The translations under genes were made by a program, and so were the position numbers. Positions 53,729 to 62,828 of a DNA stretch of 64,000 nt are shown here, one piece after another. The stretch is from HGM04593 sp045634085 (GTDB lineage: Bacteria; Bacteroidota; Bacteroidia; Bacteroidales; Bacteroidaceae). The DNA is taken from assembly GCA_045634085.1 (NCBI GenBank), contig JAZQZM010000099.1, positions 16,670 to 80,669 on the forward strand. The letters are read 5' to 3'. Positions within the stretch are counted from its first letter, which is position 1. Each line of letters opens with the position of its first letter. The notes under the pieces are model-generated. The model saw only the letters and a list, made by a program, of their open reading frames with translations. It was not told where the DNA came from and searched no databases.

Positions 53729-56482
53729 ATGTCTACAGGAATAAGAAGAAGCCTTTTTATTGGCTTGGGCGGAACCGGTATGAGTTCACTGCTCCACACA
53801 AAGAAGATTTTTCATGACACATATGGCGAAGTGCCTCCAATGATAGGTTTTCTAGGAATTGATACCGACGGCAATTACTACAACAGAAGCCTCACACTCA
53901 ACAATGGTGAGAAAATTTCATTGGACAGGAATGAGCAGATGCCGATTACTGTACACAATGCCCGTCCAATATACACCGGCCAGCCCGAAGAGTTCTCATG
54001 GGTTCCCCAAGAGAACGTTTTTGCCTTGGGTTCATTGATGAACGGCGCAGGAGCTGTGAGAACCAATGGTCGCTTTGCTTTGACCCTCAACTTCCAGGCT
54101 GTCAAAGCAAAGATAGAGCAGATGCTTCTGCATATTACCAACGCACAAAACATTGACAACGAGAAATACCACTCTTTAGGCAATGAGGTGGAAATTCACT
54201 TGGTATTCTCTGTATCGGGCGGAACCGGTAGCGGAACATTTGTAAACATAGCATCCCACATAAGAGAGGCATACCCTCAATATAAACTCAGAGGCTACGC
54301 TGTGCTTCCCGGTATATTCGATGCCATGATTCAGGCTCAGGCAGGCAAGGCAAACATCTATTCAAATGCATATGGAGCACTAAGAGAGATAGACTACACT
54401 ATGCATATGGATTTCAATTCAAGAGCCATCACTCTGAACTACATCAACGGTACCAACTCAAACGTCAATGGTCCGCTGTTCAGTTCTGTAATATTGATTG
54501 ATAATATAAACCAGAAGAACGACTCTTATACCCACATCAGTGAAGTGACCGAAATGGTTGGTCTTGCACTGCTCACCTCTACTGGTGGTTTGTCCGATGC
54601 TACAGCAAGTGTGGGCGATAACCTTGAAAAGGTATATTCAGCCGGCACCATGGACATTGAAGGCAAGAAAGCCTGGATTGGCGGTCTTGGTATCTGCGAA
54701 ATCCAGTACAGAGGCTCCGACCTGGCAAAAATATTCCAGATAAAGGCTGCCAAGCACATCATTGAGAGACTCCACAACAGTTGTGAGGACACAGACAATA
54801 TTGTAAACGCATGGATTGATTCACCCGAGGTGAACATCCGCGAAAACAACAACAATGACCATGTCATAGACTTCATACTTGACTGTACTCCAAACTATGA
54901 CCTGATAGTCACAAACAAACAGGAGCCTGATAGCGAAGTGAATGACAACATTGTGATGAACAAGCCTAAGGACCAGGACGTTGACGGCAAGGTAAACGAA
55001 CTTATCACAAGGGTGCGCACTGAGCTGACCAAACTCATTGTGAAGTACATAAACAACGAATGCGGTCTTTCCACAACAGAAAGCATTATAAGTGGCATCA
55101 CTGCCCAAGTAAACATCTTCAAGGGCGAGATGGAAGAGGAGTACAATCAGTACTTCAATAAGAAACCAATCCTGAAAGCAGAGCTTGACACAGCCATAGC
55201 CGACCTGAAGGAGTATATGAAGAGACCGTTCATCTTCAGAACTAGTTCCGAGACAGAGGCACGTTGCACTGCAGTAGTTGAAGCAACCAGAGCTTTCTGC
55301 ATCAACGAGAATGAAATCACACGCCGTCAGGCAGCCATCAAGGTGTTCAATGCAATACTGAACATGCTGCTCACTGAGACAGAGAAAATCAACGACATCA
55401 GCACCACATTGAAAAATGTGAACACACAGTTGACCAAGGAACTTGCTACAATCACAAACAACATCGGCAAAGTAATCCGCACATTCCAGATTGACCTTGC
55501 AATAGAAGAGGCAAAGAACATAAGAGTTGCTCCTGAAGAGATTCAGATCAATTCGTTCGCAAGAAGCATTGGCGGCGATGCCATATATTCACTCTACGGC
55601 CAGGATGCAGCCATTGCAATGAACAAACTTGCAGCATACACAAGCACTTTGCCAAGCTGCAAGAACCTTGCCGGAACAACCATCGACGATGTCATTGACA
55701 AGATGGACGAAGAGACCTTGAACAAAATCATAAGTAAGGGTATCCAGAAGTCTTCTCCACTCCTTGACGTGAACTACGGACAGTATATCCCTCAGATGAA
55801 GTATGAGGACTTCTATTATATCGGTGTCCCTAACATCGGAACCAGCCGTCTGTTCAAGGAGAAGACAATAGAAAACGCCACACAAGGTATCGTAAGCATC
55901 GATTATTCATCAACAGGTGTAAATGACAAGATTATCATCTACCGCCAGCTTGGTGTTGTTCCAGCCTACACATTGACCTGCCTTGGCCGATGCAAGGCAG
56001 CATGCGAACGTTCAAACATCAAGCATTTCATTGATGCACATTGGGAGACACGCATGATACGCGAAAATTTTGAAATTGAGCCACAGAAGACCAATACCAC
56101 CGAGGAGATACTTGACATGTGGGTAAAGGGATTCATCTTCGGCCTCATCAAGAATGAGAATGGAGAGTACAGCCTCAAGAGCAATGAGCTCGGCGACCCT
56201 CTCTTTGACAATTGGATTACCATAGGTCAATATCGTGATGATGCGTACAGCCAGTTCAAGCAGTACAGAGCAACCATCGCAAAGGAGTTCACCGGATATT
56301 TTGAGGATTATCTCAGAGTAAACGGCGAAGAGGCTGTAAACCAGCTAATAGTTGATGCCAAGGCAAATTATCTTGACAAATACTCACAAATTAACATGAC
56401 AAGAACTGAGATAACAGCAAGAGGCAATGAGAATATCCGCACACTGATTACTCAGGAACTTGAATATGTCAGAAAAATGTAA
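53729..56482 (+). CDS. Tubulin/FtsZ-superfamily protein (Tubulin_2-like GTPase)
   Basis: A 917-residue cytoplasmic protein. The N-terminal half has the nucleotide-binding motifs of the tubulin superfamily: IGLGGTGMSS (11-20, T1-like loop), FLGIDTDG (41-48, T3-like) and SGGTGSGT (163-170), the tubulin signature. FtsZ-like strand order is visible up to about 340. The remaining 570 residues are mostly helical and have no family I can name; they lack an obvious FtsZ T7 catalytic loop. Such long tubulin-like proteins have been noted beside vWA proteins and suggested to remodel membranes. It follows the lipoprotein gene by 18 bases and precedes the protease gene by 6. Confidence 0.85.
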   Translation: MSTGIRRSLFIGLGGTGMSSLLHTKKIFHDTYGEVPPMIGFLGIDTDGNYYNRSLTLNNGEKISLDRNEQMPITVHNARPIYTGQPEEFSWVPQENVFALGSLMNGAGAVRTNGRFALTLNFQAVKAKIEQMLLHITNAQNIDNEKYHSLGNEVEIHLVFSVSGGTGSGTFVNIASHIREAYPQYKLRGYAVLPGIFDAMIQAQAGKANIYSNAYGALREIDYTMHMDFNSRAITLNYINGTNSNVNGPLFSSVILIDNINQKNDSYTHISEVTEMVGLALLTSTGGLSDATASVGDNLEKVYSAGTMDIEGKKAWIGGLGICEIQYRGSDLAKIFQIKAAKHIIERLHNSCEDTDNIVNAWIDSPEVNIRENNNNDHVIDFILDCTPNYDLIVTNKQEPDSEVNDNIVMNKPKDQDVDGKVNELITRVRTELTKLIVKYINNECGLSTTESIISGITAQVNIFKGEMEEEYNQYFNKKPILKAELDTAIADLKEYMKRPFIFRTSSETEARCTAVVEATRAFCINENEITRRQAAIKVFNAILNMLLTETEKINDISTTLKNVNTQLTKELATITNNIGKVIRTFQIDLAIEEAKNIRVAPEEIQINSFARSIGGDAIYSLYGQDAAIAMNKLAAYTSTLPSCKNLAGTTIDDVIDKMDEETLNKIISKGIQKSSPLLDVNYGQYIPQMKYEDFYYIGVPNIGTSRLFKEKTIENATQGIVSIDYSSTGVNDKIIIYRQLGVVPAYTLTCLGRCKAACERSNIKHFIDAHWETRMIRENFEIEPQKTNTTEEILDMWVKGFIFGLIKNENGEYSLKSNELGDPLFDNWITIGQYRDDAYSQFKQYRATIAKEFTGYFEDYLRVNGEEAVNQLIVDAKANYLDKYSQINMTRTEITARGNENIRTLITQELEYVRKM

Positions 56483-56488
56483 TTAGGC

Positions 56489-59400
56489 ATGATACATACC
56501 AAACACATTATGCTCGGCAGAAATGCCGAGCATATGCTTTCAAATATATACCGCTACATACTCAAATACGAGGACGGTAATATATCAGATTTTTTCGGTG
56601 CATTGCTTTACATTGAAAACGGAGACGGCAGTGCCGATTTCCTTGTTGCCGAACGTGACCTTGAGGACAACAAGACTTTCCAGTCCGGCATTGAAGGAAG
56701 TGTAGACATTGTATTCAACAAGCATGCCGAATACAATATTCCGGCAGAAGGCAAGGAGCAGTACCTTTCAGCTTTCTTTGCCCGACAGCACACAACGACC
56801 GTAAACATTAACACACAGGCCGGTTCCAACTCACTGCACATCTGCATCTACGCACCTTTGTATGAAGCCAAATGGGCAAACTGTGTAAACTCTTTCCTCG
56901 ACGCCATAGAACCGCTGAATGGCAGAGTGAAGGTAGACATTGTCATGCTCTCACCCGACCTGGCATTCCTGTTCAACCAAGGGGAGAACGATGCATTGAA
57001 GATGCAGCAGTACAAGGATACGGCAAAGGAATCGCTTGACAGGTTCCTTGAAATGAAAAGGGAGTACACCTGCATTTCGCATCTCATCAGCATGCAGAAC
57101 TGCAATTCTGCAGGCATCTCCCTTGACCTGAACGAAGAACTGTTCGGCAGGATATTCGGCGAATATGCATTGCTGACGACATACAGCTATGGCAGCATAT
57201 TCCAGAATACTCCAATATCCCCCGAAGACCCGCACCAGATTCACTCAATAGGTCTGTCGGTTCTTAGCTTTGACAAATACTATTTCATTGAATATCTGTT
57301 GCATAAGGCATACTGTGCTATCCTTAAACGCGAACGTGTCAACCAGGAAGAGGTCGACATCAACAAAGTCTCAAAGATTGCTGAGAAACTGCTGAGTGGT
57401 AAAGTCAATATCTTCTCGAACCTGTACGACCAATTCGTAAAGCCCAAGTTGGCCTTGAACGTCAATAACGAGGAAATCATATCCGAATTCGGGAAAATAT
57501 GGAAAGAGGAAATCGAAAAACTGACAAATGAATTCCAATCGTTCATTGATGACAAAAAGAACGAAGACAAGGATACTGATTCGCAAAACCTTTCTTTGCC
57601 CGAGAAATGTTGCGTACTGGCACAATTGTTGGGCGAAGATGACGAACGCCTGAAAGGCAACATATTCAATCTCGAGCAGCTAGTGCTTGACGATTGTGAA
57701 ATTGAGATGATAGACCTGTTCACCTCATACAACAACAAGTTGCTTGAAGAGGTGGTTGCCCCCGAAGCGACCGATGAAAATGCCGCGGAGAACGATGAGT
57801 GGACCGACCCGGACCCACTGGAAAATTATGCGGTCCTGTCACCCGACAAAGAGACGCCGGTAACATCTGCAGCCGAGCATCTTGCCGGGATAAAAGGACT
57901 CAAGAATTCAGTCAAGGACAAAATCAACTACATCCGTAATAAGGAGGAGCAACTGAACAGCCTGCAAAAGCAGAGTGTTGAGATTCAGGAGAGCCAGAAG
58001 GTACTGACCGAAGAGGGTTTCCTTTTCCAGGGGAAGATATACAAACTCCAGAACAACGTTGACGAGGAGCCGCTTGCCGAGGATTATGAGCCCAAGCAGA
58101 ACAATACAAAAGAAGTAGACCTGCGTCATCAGTTCACGCAAATCAAGGACCAGGGCAACCTGGGTTCCTGCGCTTCTTTCGCGACATTGAGTATATACGA
58201 ACACATACACAAGAAGAACAAGAACGAGGACATTGACTTAAGCGAATACTTCCTGTATTACAATGCCAGAGCCAAAAAGAATGAGACCGACAGCGACTCG
58301 GGCAGTTCTTTGTACCACAACATTGAGTCAATGACCCAAGAGGGTGTCTGCACCGAGGAACTATGTAAATACCGCTGCGACAGCTGCAGTATCAGGCCCA
58401 GTGAGGAAGCGTACGCCGAAGCCAATTCAAGAAAAATAAAGAAGGCGCTGAACGTAAAGAAAGATATCAAAGACTTGAAATCGGCTCTTGCCGAAGGTTA
58501 CCCTGTTTTGATATCAATCAAGATTTTTGAATCGTTCAAGCCCCAAGCCGGTTTCATTCCACTCCCGTCAAGCGACGAGAAACAGATGGAGAAACACGGT
58601 AACCACGCCATGGTCATTTGCGGTTACAGCGATGAAAAGGAGATATTCATTGTGCGCAACTCATGGGGCAGGTCATTCGGCGACAAAGGATACTGTTATA
58701 TCCCTTATTCATACATAAGCGACCCCGAGCTGCTCAACAACGCATGCATTATCACAGAGATAAGCGAGGCCGAGCTTGTAGTTGTAGGTACCATTGGCAA
58801 GACCAGTGTGATTTTCGATGAAAGCAATGTGGAGATACGTACAGCAATACTCCGCAACCTCATTGGCGAAGCAAAAGTCGCATTGGGCCGCATGAAGTCC
58901 GAGCTGAACCAAAAGACGCTTCAATATTACACACTCTTTGAAAGCCTTGGCGACAACAGCGCAAGAACATGCATCAAGAACGGAAGCATAAACAGGCTGC
59001 AACGCGAGATAAACATGCTCGAGGAGAAGAAAAGACTCCTCAGCGCCGAGAGGGAAGAAACAATTGGAAATCTCGACCTGAACCTTTCAAAAATCAAGAT
59101 ACGCCTTATAATATCTGCCGTAATTTTGGTAGTATATGTATTGGCACTGCTGTTGCTTGGAATCATCTTCCCGGTAATAGCTGTACTGTGCTACATACTT
59201 GGCGGAATTGGTTGTCCTGTATCTTTGATAAGCATAATCAAAAACCTGATAGCCATGTACCGCATGAAGAAAGAGAGAACCGAGGCCGACAGGGATTACA
59301 AGGAACGCATAACCAATCTTGCAACAACGATTGCCGGATTACAGGAGGAGATGAAAGAGATTCCACTGAAGATGCACATTGCAGGAGAGATGATTGACTC

Positions 59401-60037
59401 AATATGGAAACTCTCAAAGAACTTGCGTACAAAACTGTACAGCATGCGTTCATACATCGCCAATCTCAACGGATGGTACAAGGAAGAGATAAAACTGCCA
59501 GCGATGAAACCTCTTGCCAGAAGACCTTTCATGAGCCTCATATCAAACCTGAAGCTTGATACATATTTCATCAATAACATCAATGAAATAACCAAGGAAC
59601 TGTGGTTGTATGAACTATTCACCACAAAAGAGTACGAGATTGGTGAAGAAGCCATAACCGACTTCAAGAGAAGACTCAAGAAGGAGTTGTGCCTTACGTT
59701 GGAAAATGCCATCAAGGATTTCTCCATATACAACCACATAACCGGGACTGTGAAATATGACTACGTTGATGACGTGCACAACAATCCTCAGGAATTCCTG
59801 CCCGCAATGGACAGGCTTTCCGAAGTGTTCACAGGACTGTCGGCAACAGCCATTGTCGGCGGATACAGCAGCAGGGCAATATTCTGCAAGACCGCCAACC
59901 AGCACGAACAGAGCCTGTGGAGAAGCCTGACATTACCGCACTTCATCAACCAACCCGTTCTTTGCAATTACATATCCAAGGACAGAGTTGTCATGATACA
60001 TTTTGAGATACTTGGCAAGGATGAGATTGTACAATGA
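56489..60037 (+). CDS. Large membrane-anchored protein with papain-like (C1-type) cysteine protease domain
   Basis: An 1182-residue protein without signal peptide. About 1-430 is an unrecognised alpha/beta region, 430-460 is an acidic linker and 460-505 a coiled coil. The papain-like domain spans 542-760 with all catalytic elements: oxyanion Gln555 and nucleophile Cys561 in DQGNLGSCASF, His706 in GNHAMVICGY, and Asn724 in VRNSWGRSFGDKGYC. A coiled coil (785-870), two adjacent membrane spans (about 873-918), another coiled coil (925-965) and a C-terminal domain (to 1182) follow. With no exported N-terminus, the protease should lie in the cytoplasm. It is the last gene of the operon, six bases after the tubulin-like gene. 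Target and trigger are unknown. Confidence 0.85.
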   Translation: MIHTKHIMLGRNAEHMLSNIYRYILKYEDGNISDFFGALLYIENGDGSADFLVAERDLEDNKTFQSGIEGSVDIVFNKHAEYNIPAEGKEQYLSAFFARQHTTTVNINTQAGSNSLHICIYAPLYEAKWANCVNSFLDAIEPLNGRVKVDIVMLSPDLAFLFNQGENDALKMQQYKDTAKESLDRFLEMKREYTCISHLISMQNCNSAGISLDLNEELFGRIFGEYALLTTYSYGSIFQNTPISPEDPHQIHSIGLSVLSFDKYYFIEYLLHKAYCAILKRERVNQEEVDINKVSKIAEKLLSGKVNIFSNLYDQFVKPKLALNVNNEEIISEFGKIWKEEIEKLTNEFQSFIDDKKNEDKDTDSQNLSLPEKCCVLAQLLGEDDERLKGNIFNLEQLVLDDCEIEMIDLFTSYNNKLLEEVVAPEATDENAAENDEWTDPDPLENYAVLSPDKETPVTSAAEHLAGIKGLKNSVKDKINYIRNKEEQLNSLQKQSVEIQESQKVLTEEGFLFQGKIYKLQNNVDEEPLAEDYEPKQNNTKEVDLRHQFTQIKDQGNLGSCASFATLSIYEHIHKKNKNEDIDLSEYFLYYNARAKKNETDSDSGSSLYHNIESMTQEGVCTEELCKYRCDSCSIRPSEEAYAEANSRKIKKALNVKKDIKDLKSALAEGYPVLISIKIFESFKPQAGFIPLPSSDEKQMEKHGNHAMVICGYSDEKEIFIVRNSWGRSFGDKGYCYIPYSYISDPELLNNACIITEISEAELVVVGTIGKTSVIFDESNVEIRTAILRNLIGEAKVALGRMKSELNQKTLQYYTLFESLGDNSARTCIKNGSINRLQREINMLEEKKRLLSAEREETIGNLDLNLSKIKIRLIISAVILVVYVLALLLLGIIFPVIAVLCYILGGIGCPVSLISIIKNLIAMYRMKKERTEADRDYKERITNLATTIAGLQEEMKEIPLKMHIAGEMIDSIWKLSKNLRTKLYSMRSYIANLNGWYKEEIKLPAMKPLARRPFMSLISNLKLDTYFINNINEITKELWLYELFTTKEYEIGEEAITDFKRRLKKELCLTLENAIKDFSIYNHITGTVKYDYVDDVHNNPQEFLPAMDRLSEVFTGLSATAIVGGYSSRAIFCKTANQHEQSLWRSLTLPHFINQPVLCNYISKDRVVMIHFEILGKDEIVQ

Positions 60038-60093
60038 CAAGAAGATGGGTGCATTACATTACCAGTCCACTATCGGGTGACCGATACCCTATT

Positions 60094-60134
60094 CACATTT
60101 GGGAGACGCCGCGGCGTCTCCCAAATGTGTTTTT
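60094..60134 (+). terminator. Perfect-palindrome terminator of the tubulin-like operon
   Basis: CACATTTGGGAGACGCCG followed directly by its exact reverse complement (36 bases, 60094-60129), then a T-run TGTTTTT. It is 56 bases after the protease stop. A 75-codon frame starting in an ATGA overlap at 60034 reads through it and is probably not a gene. The rest of 60135-60315 is AT-rich and holds only the next promoter. Confidence 0.85.
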
Positions 60135-60258
60135 ACAAATTCAGATATCAAAACGACAAAAATGGTGCTCATTTGCCACAACAGCAGTGAGAAAACACAA
60201 AAAAAGCGCCTTGCAACAAAAAAAATGCCAATTCTTTTACATTTTGCAAAAATTCTTC

Positions 60259-60267
60259 TAAATTTGC
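60259..60267 (+). promoter_or_regulatory. -7 box for the ZapB-like/zapA transcript
   Basis: TAAATTTGC, an exact consensus match, 48 bases before the first ATG. The -33 box is unclear. Confidence 0.5.
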
Positions 60268-60315
60268 GAGAAATCGTAGATATACTGCAATATTTACGAC
60301 AAAATACGTTGTAAC

Positions 60316-60609
60316 ATGACCGGGAAGGACAGAACATTAATGACAGCATTTGAGGAGAAGCTCCACCGCCTTGTATATGAATACAAGCGCATGCAGGAGA
60401 CCAACCGCGAACTGTCACGTGTCCTTGAGGAAAAAGAGAACACTCTCAAGGAACTGCAGTTGCGCTGTTCGGCACTCGAAAGCAGTTACAACAATCTTAA
60501 ACAGGCCAAGGTAATCTCACTCACGGCAGAAGGTGTCGACGAGACAAAAGAGAGAATATCGAAGCTGGTGCGTGAAATCGACCGTTGCATCGAGTCGCTT
60601 AAGAAATAA
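60316..60609 (+). CDS. Short coiled-coil protein, ZapB-like position
   Basis: A 97-residue, highly charged helical protein with a heptad pattern across about 10-70 (EEKLHRLVYEYKRMQETNRE and onward) and no membrane span. It precedes zapA by 17 bases, as is common in Bacteroidetes, and may work with ZapA at the division ring in the manner of ZapB; sequence similarity alone does not prove this. It is the first gene after the tubulin-like operon's terminator. Confidence 0.7.
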   Translation: MTGKDRTLMTAFEEKLHRLVYEYKRMQETNRELSRVLEEKENTLKELQLRCSALESSYNNLKQAKVISLTAEGVDETKERISKLVREIDRCIESLKK

Positions 60610-60626
60610 ACAGTAAAAGGGAGGCT

Positions 60627-60926
60627 ATGCAAATGGAAGATAGAGAACTGGGAATAAACATCATTATAGACGGAACGTCATATCCGCTTACCGTAAAGGC
60701 AAGCGAGGAACCCTACTACCGCAAGGCGGGACGTATTGTTGAGGAAAAATTGTCAACATATAAGAACTTTTGGGGCGGCGAAGGCGGCACAAGAGTAGTT
60801 ACTATGGTTGCACTTGACATCGCCTATGAGTTGGCAACACAACGCGACGAGGTTGGCTCGGCCGAGGTATTGCACAAGATAAACGAGCTTGCACGTCTCA
60901 TTGACGGCACTTTGGAGAAGAAATAA
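60627..60926 (+). CDS. zapA: Cell division protein ZapA
   Basis: Stabilises FtsZ filaments at the division site. The 99-residue protein has the beta-hairpin globular head INIIIDGTSYPLTVKASEEPYYRKAGRIV (split about 9-37) and a C-terminal helix for tetramerisation. An in-frame ATG two codons later is also possible. It forms a unit with the preceding coiled-coil gene and lies 112 bases before rny, with a hairpin-rich stretch between. Confidence 0.88.
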   Translation: MQMEDRELGINIIIDGTSYPLTVKASEEPYYRKAGRIVEEKLSTYKNFWGGEGGTRVVTMVALDIAYELATQRDEVGSAEVLHKINELARLIDGTLEKK

Positions 60927-60951
60927 TTCCTGTTTCTGGATCGCAGTTTCA

Positions 60952-61026
60952 CGCATTGCAGCATTCATTGGACCGCACGTACAGTGCCGGAGCCATGGTG
61001 TGGCGATGCGTTTTATTATATATTTT
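60952..61026 (+). ncRNA. Structured RNA element between zapA and rny
   Basis: An outer stem CGCATTGC (60952-60959) / GCGATGCG (61003-61010, one G-U) encloses an inner hairpin CCGCAC-gtaca-GTGcCGG (60973-60990), followed by the U-rich TTTTATTATATATTTT. It may be a terminator of zapA, a 5' leader controlling rny, or a small RNA. No known family was recognised. Confidence 0.45.
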
Positions 61027-61038
61027 AACTTATAACTT

Positions 61039-62583
61039 ATGGATTTCATTACAGCATTAATCATTGGTTTGGCTGCAGGAGCCCTTATAGGTTTCGTAAG
61101 CCAGTTTCTGATAAACAAGTTCGGACTGAAGGCTAAACGCCAGCGCATCATCGACGATGCACACAAGGAGGCCGAGGTGATCAAGAAGAACAAACTTCTT
61201 GAAGTCAAGGAGAAGTTCCTTAACAAGAAGGCCGAGCTTGAGAAAGAGATTTCACAGCGTAACAGCAAGATTCAGCAGACCGAGCATCACCTGAAACAGC
61301 GTGAGACACAGCTGAACCAGCGCACCGAAGACCTCCAGCGCCGTAAGAACGAACTCGACGCAATAAAGGAGAACGTTGAGGCACAGAAAGGCGTGCTTGA
61401 ACGCAAGCAGGAAGAACTAGACAAGCTCCACGCACAGGAACGCGAGAAGCTTGAGGCTATCAGCGGTCTCTCGGCCGAGGAGGCAAAGGAACGCCTTGTC
61501 GAGTCACTCAAGGAGGAGGCAAAGTCACAGGCCGCATCATACATCAACGACATCATCGACGATGCAAAGATGACAGCCAACAAAGAGGCGAAGAAGATTG
61601 TCATCCAGACAATCCAGCGTGTTGCCACCGAGACAGCAATCGAGAACTCGGTTACAGTGTTCCACATCGACAATGACGAGATGAAGGGACGCATCATCGG
61701 CCGCGAAGGACGTAACATCCGCGCACTTGAAGCAGCAACCGGTGTCGAGATTGTAGTTGACGACACTCCCGAGGCTATCGTACTCAGCGCATTCGACCCC
61801 GTACGTCGCGAGATTGCCCGTCTGGCACTGCACCAACTTGTTGCCGACGGCCGCATCCACCCCGCACGTATTGAGGAGGTTGTTGCAAAGGTCAAGAAGC
61901 AGATTGAGGAGGAAATCATCGAGACCGGTAAGCGCACTACCATTGACCTTGGTATCCACGGTATGCACCCCGAGCTCATACGCATCATCGGTAAGATGAA
62001 ATACCGTTCATCATACGGCCAGAACCTGTTGCAGCACGCACGCGAGACTGCGAACCTTTGCGCCGTGATGGCTGCAGAGCTTGGTCTTAACCCCAAGAAG
62101 GCAAAACGCGCCGGATTGTTGCACGATATAGGTAAGGTGCCCGATGAGGAGACCGAGTTGCCACACGCAGAGTATGGTATGAAGATTGCCGAGAAATACA
62201 AGGAGAAACCCGATATCTGCAATGCCATCGGTGCTCACCACGACGAGGTGGAGATGACAAGCCTCATCGCCCCCATCGTTCAGGTATGTGACGCCATCTC
62301 TGGTGCACGCCCGGGCGCACGCCGCGAAATTGTAGAGGCATACATCAAGCGTCTGCACGACCTTGAGCAGCTTGCAATGTCTTACCCCGGCGTTACAAAG
62401 ACCTACGCTATCCAGGCAGGCCGTGAACTGCGCGTAATCGTTGGCGCCGACAAGATTGACGACAAGCAGACCGAGCTCCTGTCGGGCGAGATTGCAAAGA
62501 AGATCCAGGACGAGATGACCTATCCCGGCCAGGTGAAGATTACCGTAATCCGCGAGACACGCGCAATCAACTACGCACGATAA
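61039..62583 (+). CDS. rny: Ribonuclease Y
   Basis: Membrane-anchored endoribonuclease that starts mRNA decay. The 514-residue protein has one N-terminal span (about 4-24, ALIIGLAAGALIGFVSQFL), a long coiled coil (30-190), a KH RNA-binding domain (about 210-275, MKGRIIGREGRNIRALEA) and an HD domain with the catalytic His362-Asp363 in GLLHDIGKVPDEE. Length and layout match the family exactly. It follows zapA after a structured 112-base gap and ends at a strong terminator. Confidence 0.97.
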   Translation: MDFITALIIGLAAGALIGFVSQFLINKFGLKAKRQRIIDDAHKEAEVIKKNKLLEVKEKFLNKKAELEKEISQRNSKIQQTEHHLKQRETQLNQRTEDLQRRKNELDAIKENVEAQKGVLERKQEELDKLHAQEREKLEAISGLSAEEAKERLVESLKEEAKSQAASYINDIIDDAKMTANKEAKKIVIQTIQRVATETAIENSVTVFHIDNDEMKGRIIGREGRNIRALEAATGVEIVVDDTPEAIVLSAFDPVRREIARLALHQLVADGRIHPARIEEVVAKVKKQIEEEIIETGKRTTIDLGIHGMHPELIRIIGKMKYRSSYGQNLLQHARETANLCAVMAAELGLNPKKAKRAGLLHDIGKVPDEETELPHAEYGMKIAEKYKEKPDICNAIGAHHDEVEMTSLIAPIVQVCDAISGARPGARREIVEAYIKRLHDLEQLAMSYPGVTKTYAIQAGRELRVIVGADKIDDKQTELLSGEIAKKIQDEMTYPGQVKITVIRETRAINYAR

Positions 62584-62600
62584 GAAAACGCTATAACCAA

Positions 62601-62639
62601 TCAGGGAGCAACGTCAACGTTGCTCCCTGATTTTTATTT
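62601..62639 (+). terminator. Rho-independent terminator of rny
   Basis: A 14-bp stem TCAGGGAGCAACGT / ACGTTGCTCCCTGA with a minimal loop, followed by TTTTTATTT. Confidence 0.92.
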
Positions 62640-62648
62640 CACACAAAA

Positions 62649-62792
62649 ATGGCAAGCAGATTCAACCTCACGGCAGAACTGATAGAGTATATCGAAACTG
62701 AAATTCTGCCACGCTACGATGCCTTTGACAAGGCGCACGACCGCACACATGCCATCACAGTACTTTTAAGAAGTATTCGCTTGGCGCCTTGA
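62649..62792 (+). pseudogene. Truncated HD-domain phosphohydrolase remnant
   Basis: A 47-codon frame begins MASRFNLTAELIEYIETEIL and continues with DAFDKAHDRTHAITV, which is the usual N-terminus of short HD-superfamily phosphohydrolases, including the first His of the fold. It then departs from the family and stops at 62790. The metal-binding HD and later motifs are absent and do not appear in other frames in the 36 bases before mntP ends. It is therefore best read as a gene cut by deletion. The frame starts inside the region right after the rny terminator and lacks its own promoter. Confidence 0.65.
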
Positions 62793-62828
62793 TGCTGCAA
62801 AAAGGCAAAATCGGATGAGTTCCCCTAC

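Noticed and set aside
51412..60037. Phage or plasmid tubulin partition system (TubZ-like)
   Set aside because: No TubR-like DNA-binding protein, centromere repeats or phage genes nearby; the partners are exported and membrane proteins instead.
60927..61038. 6S RNA next to zapA, as in E. coli
   Set aside because: The gap is too short and lacks the long central-bubble hairpin expected of 6S RNA.
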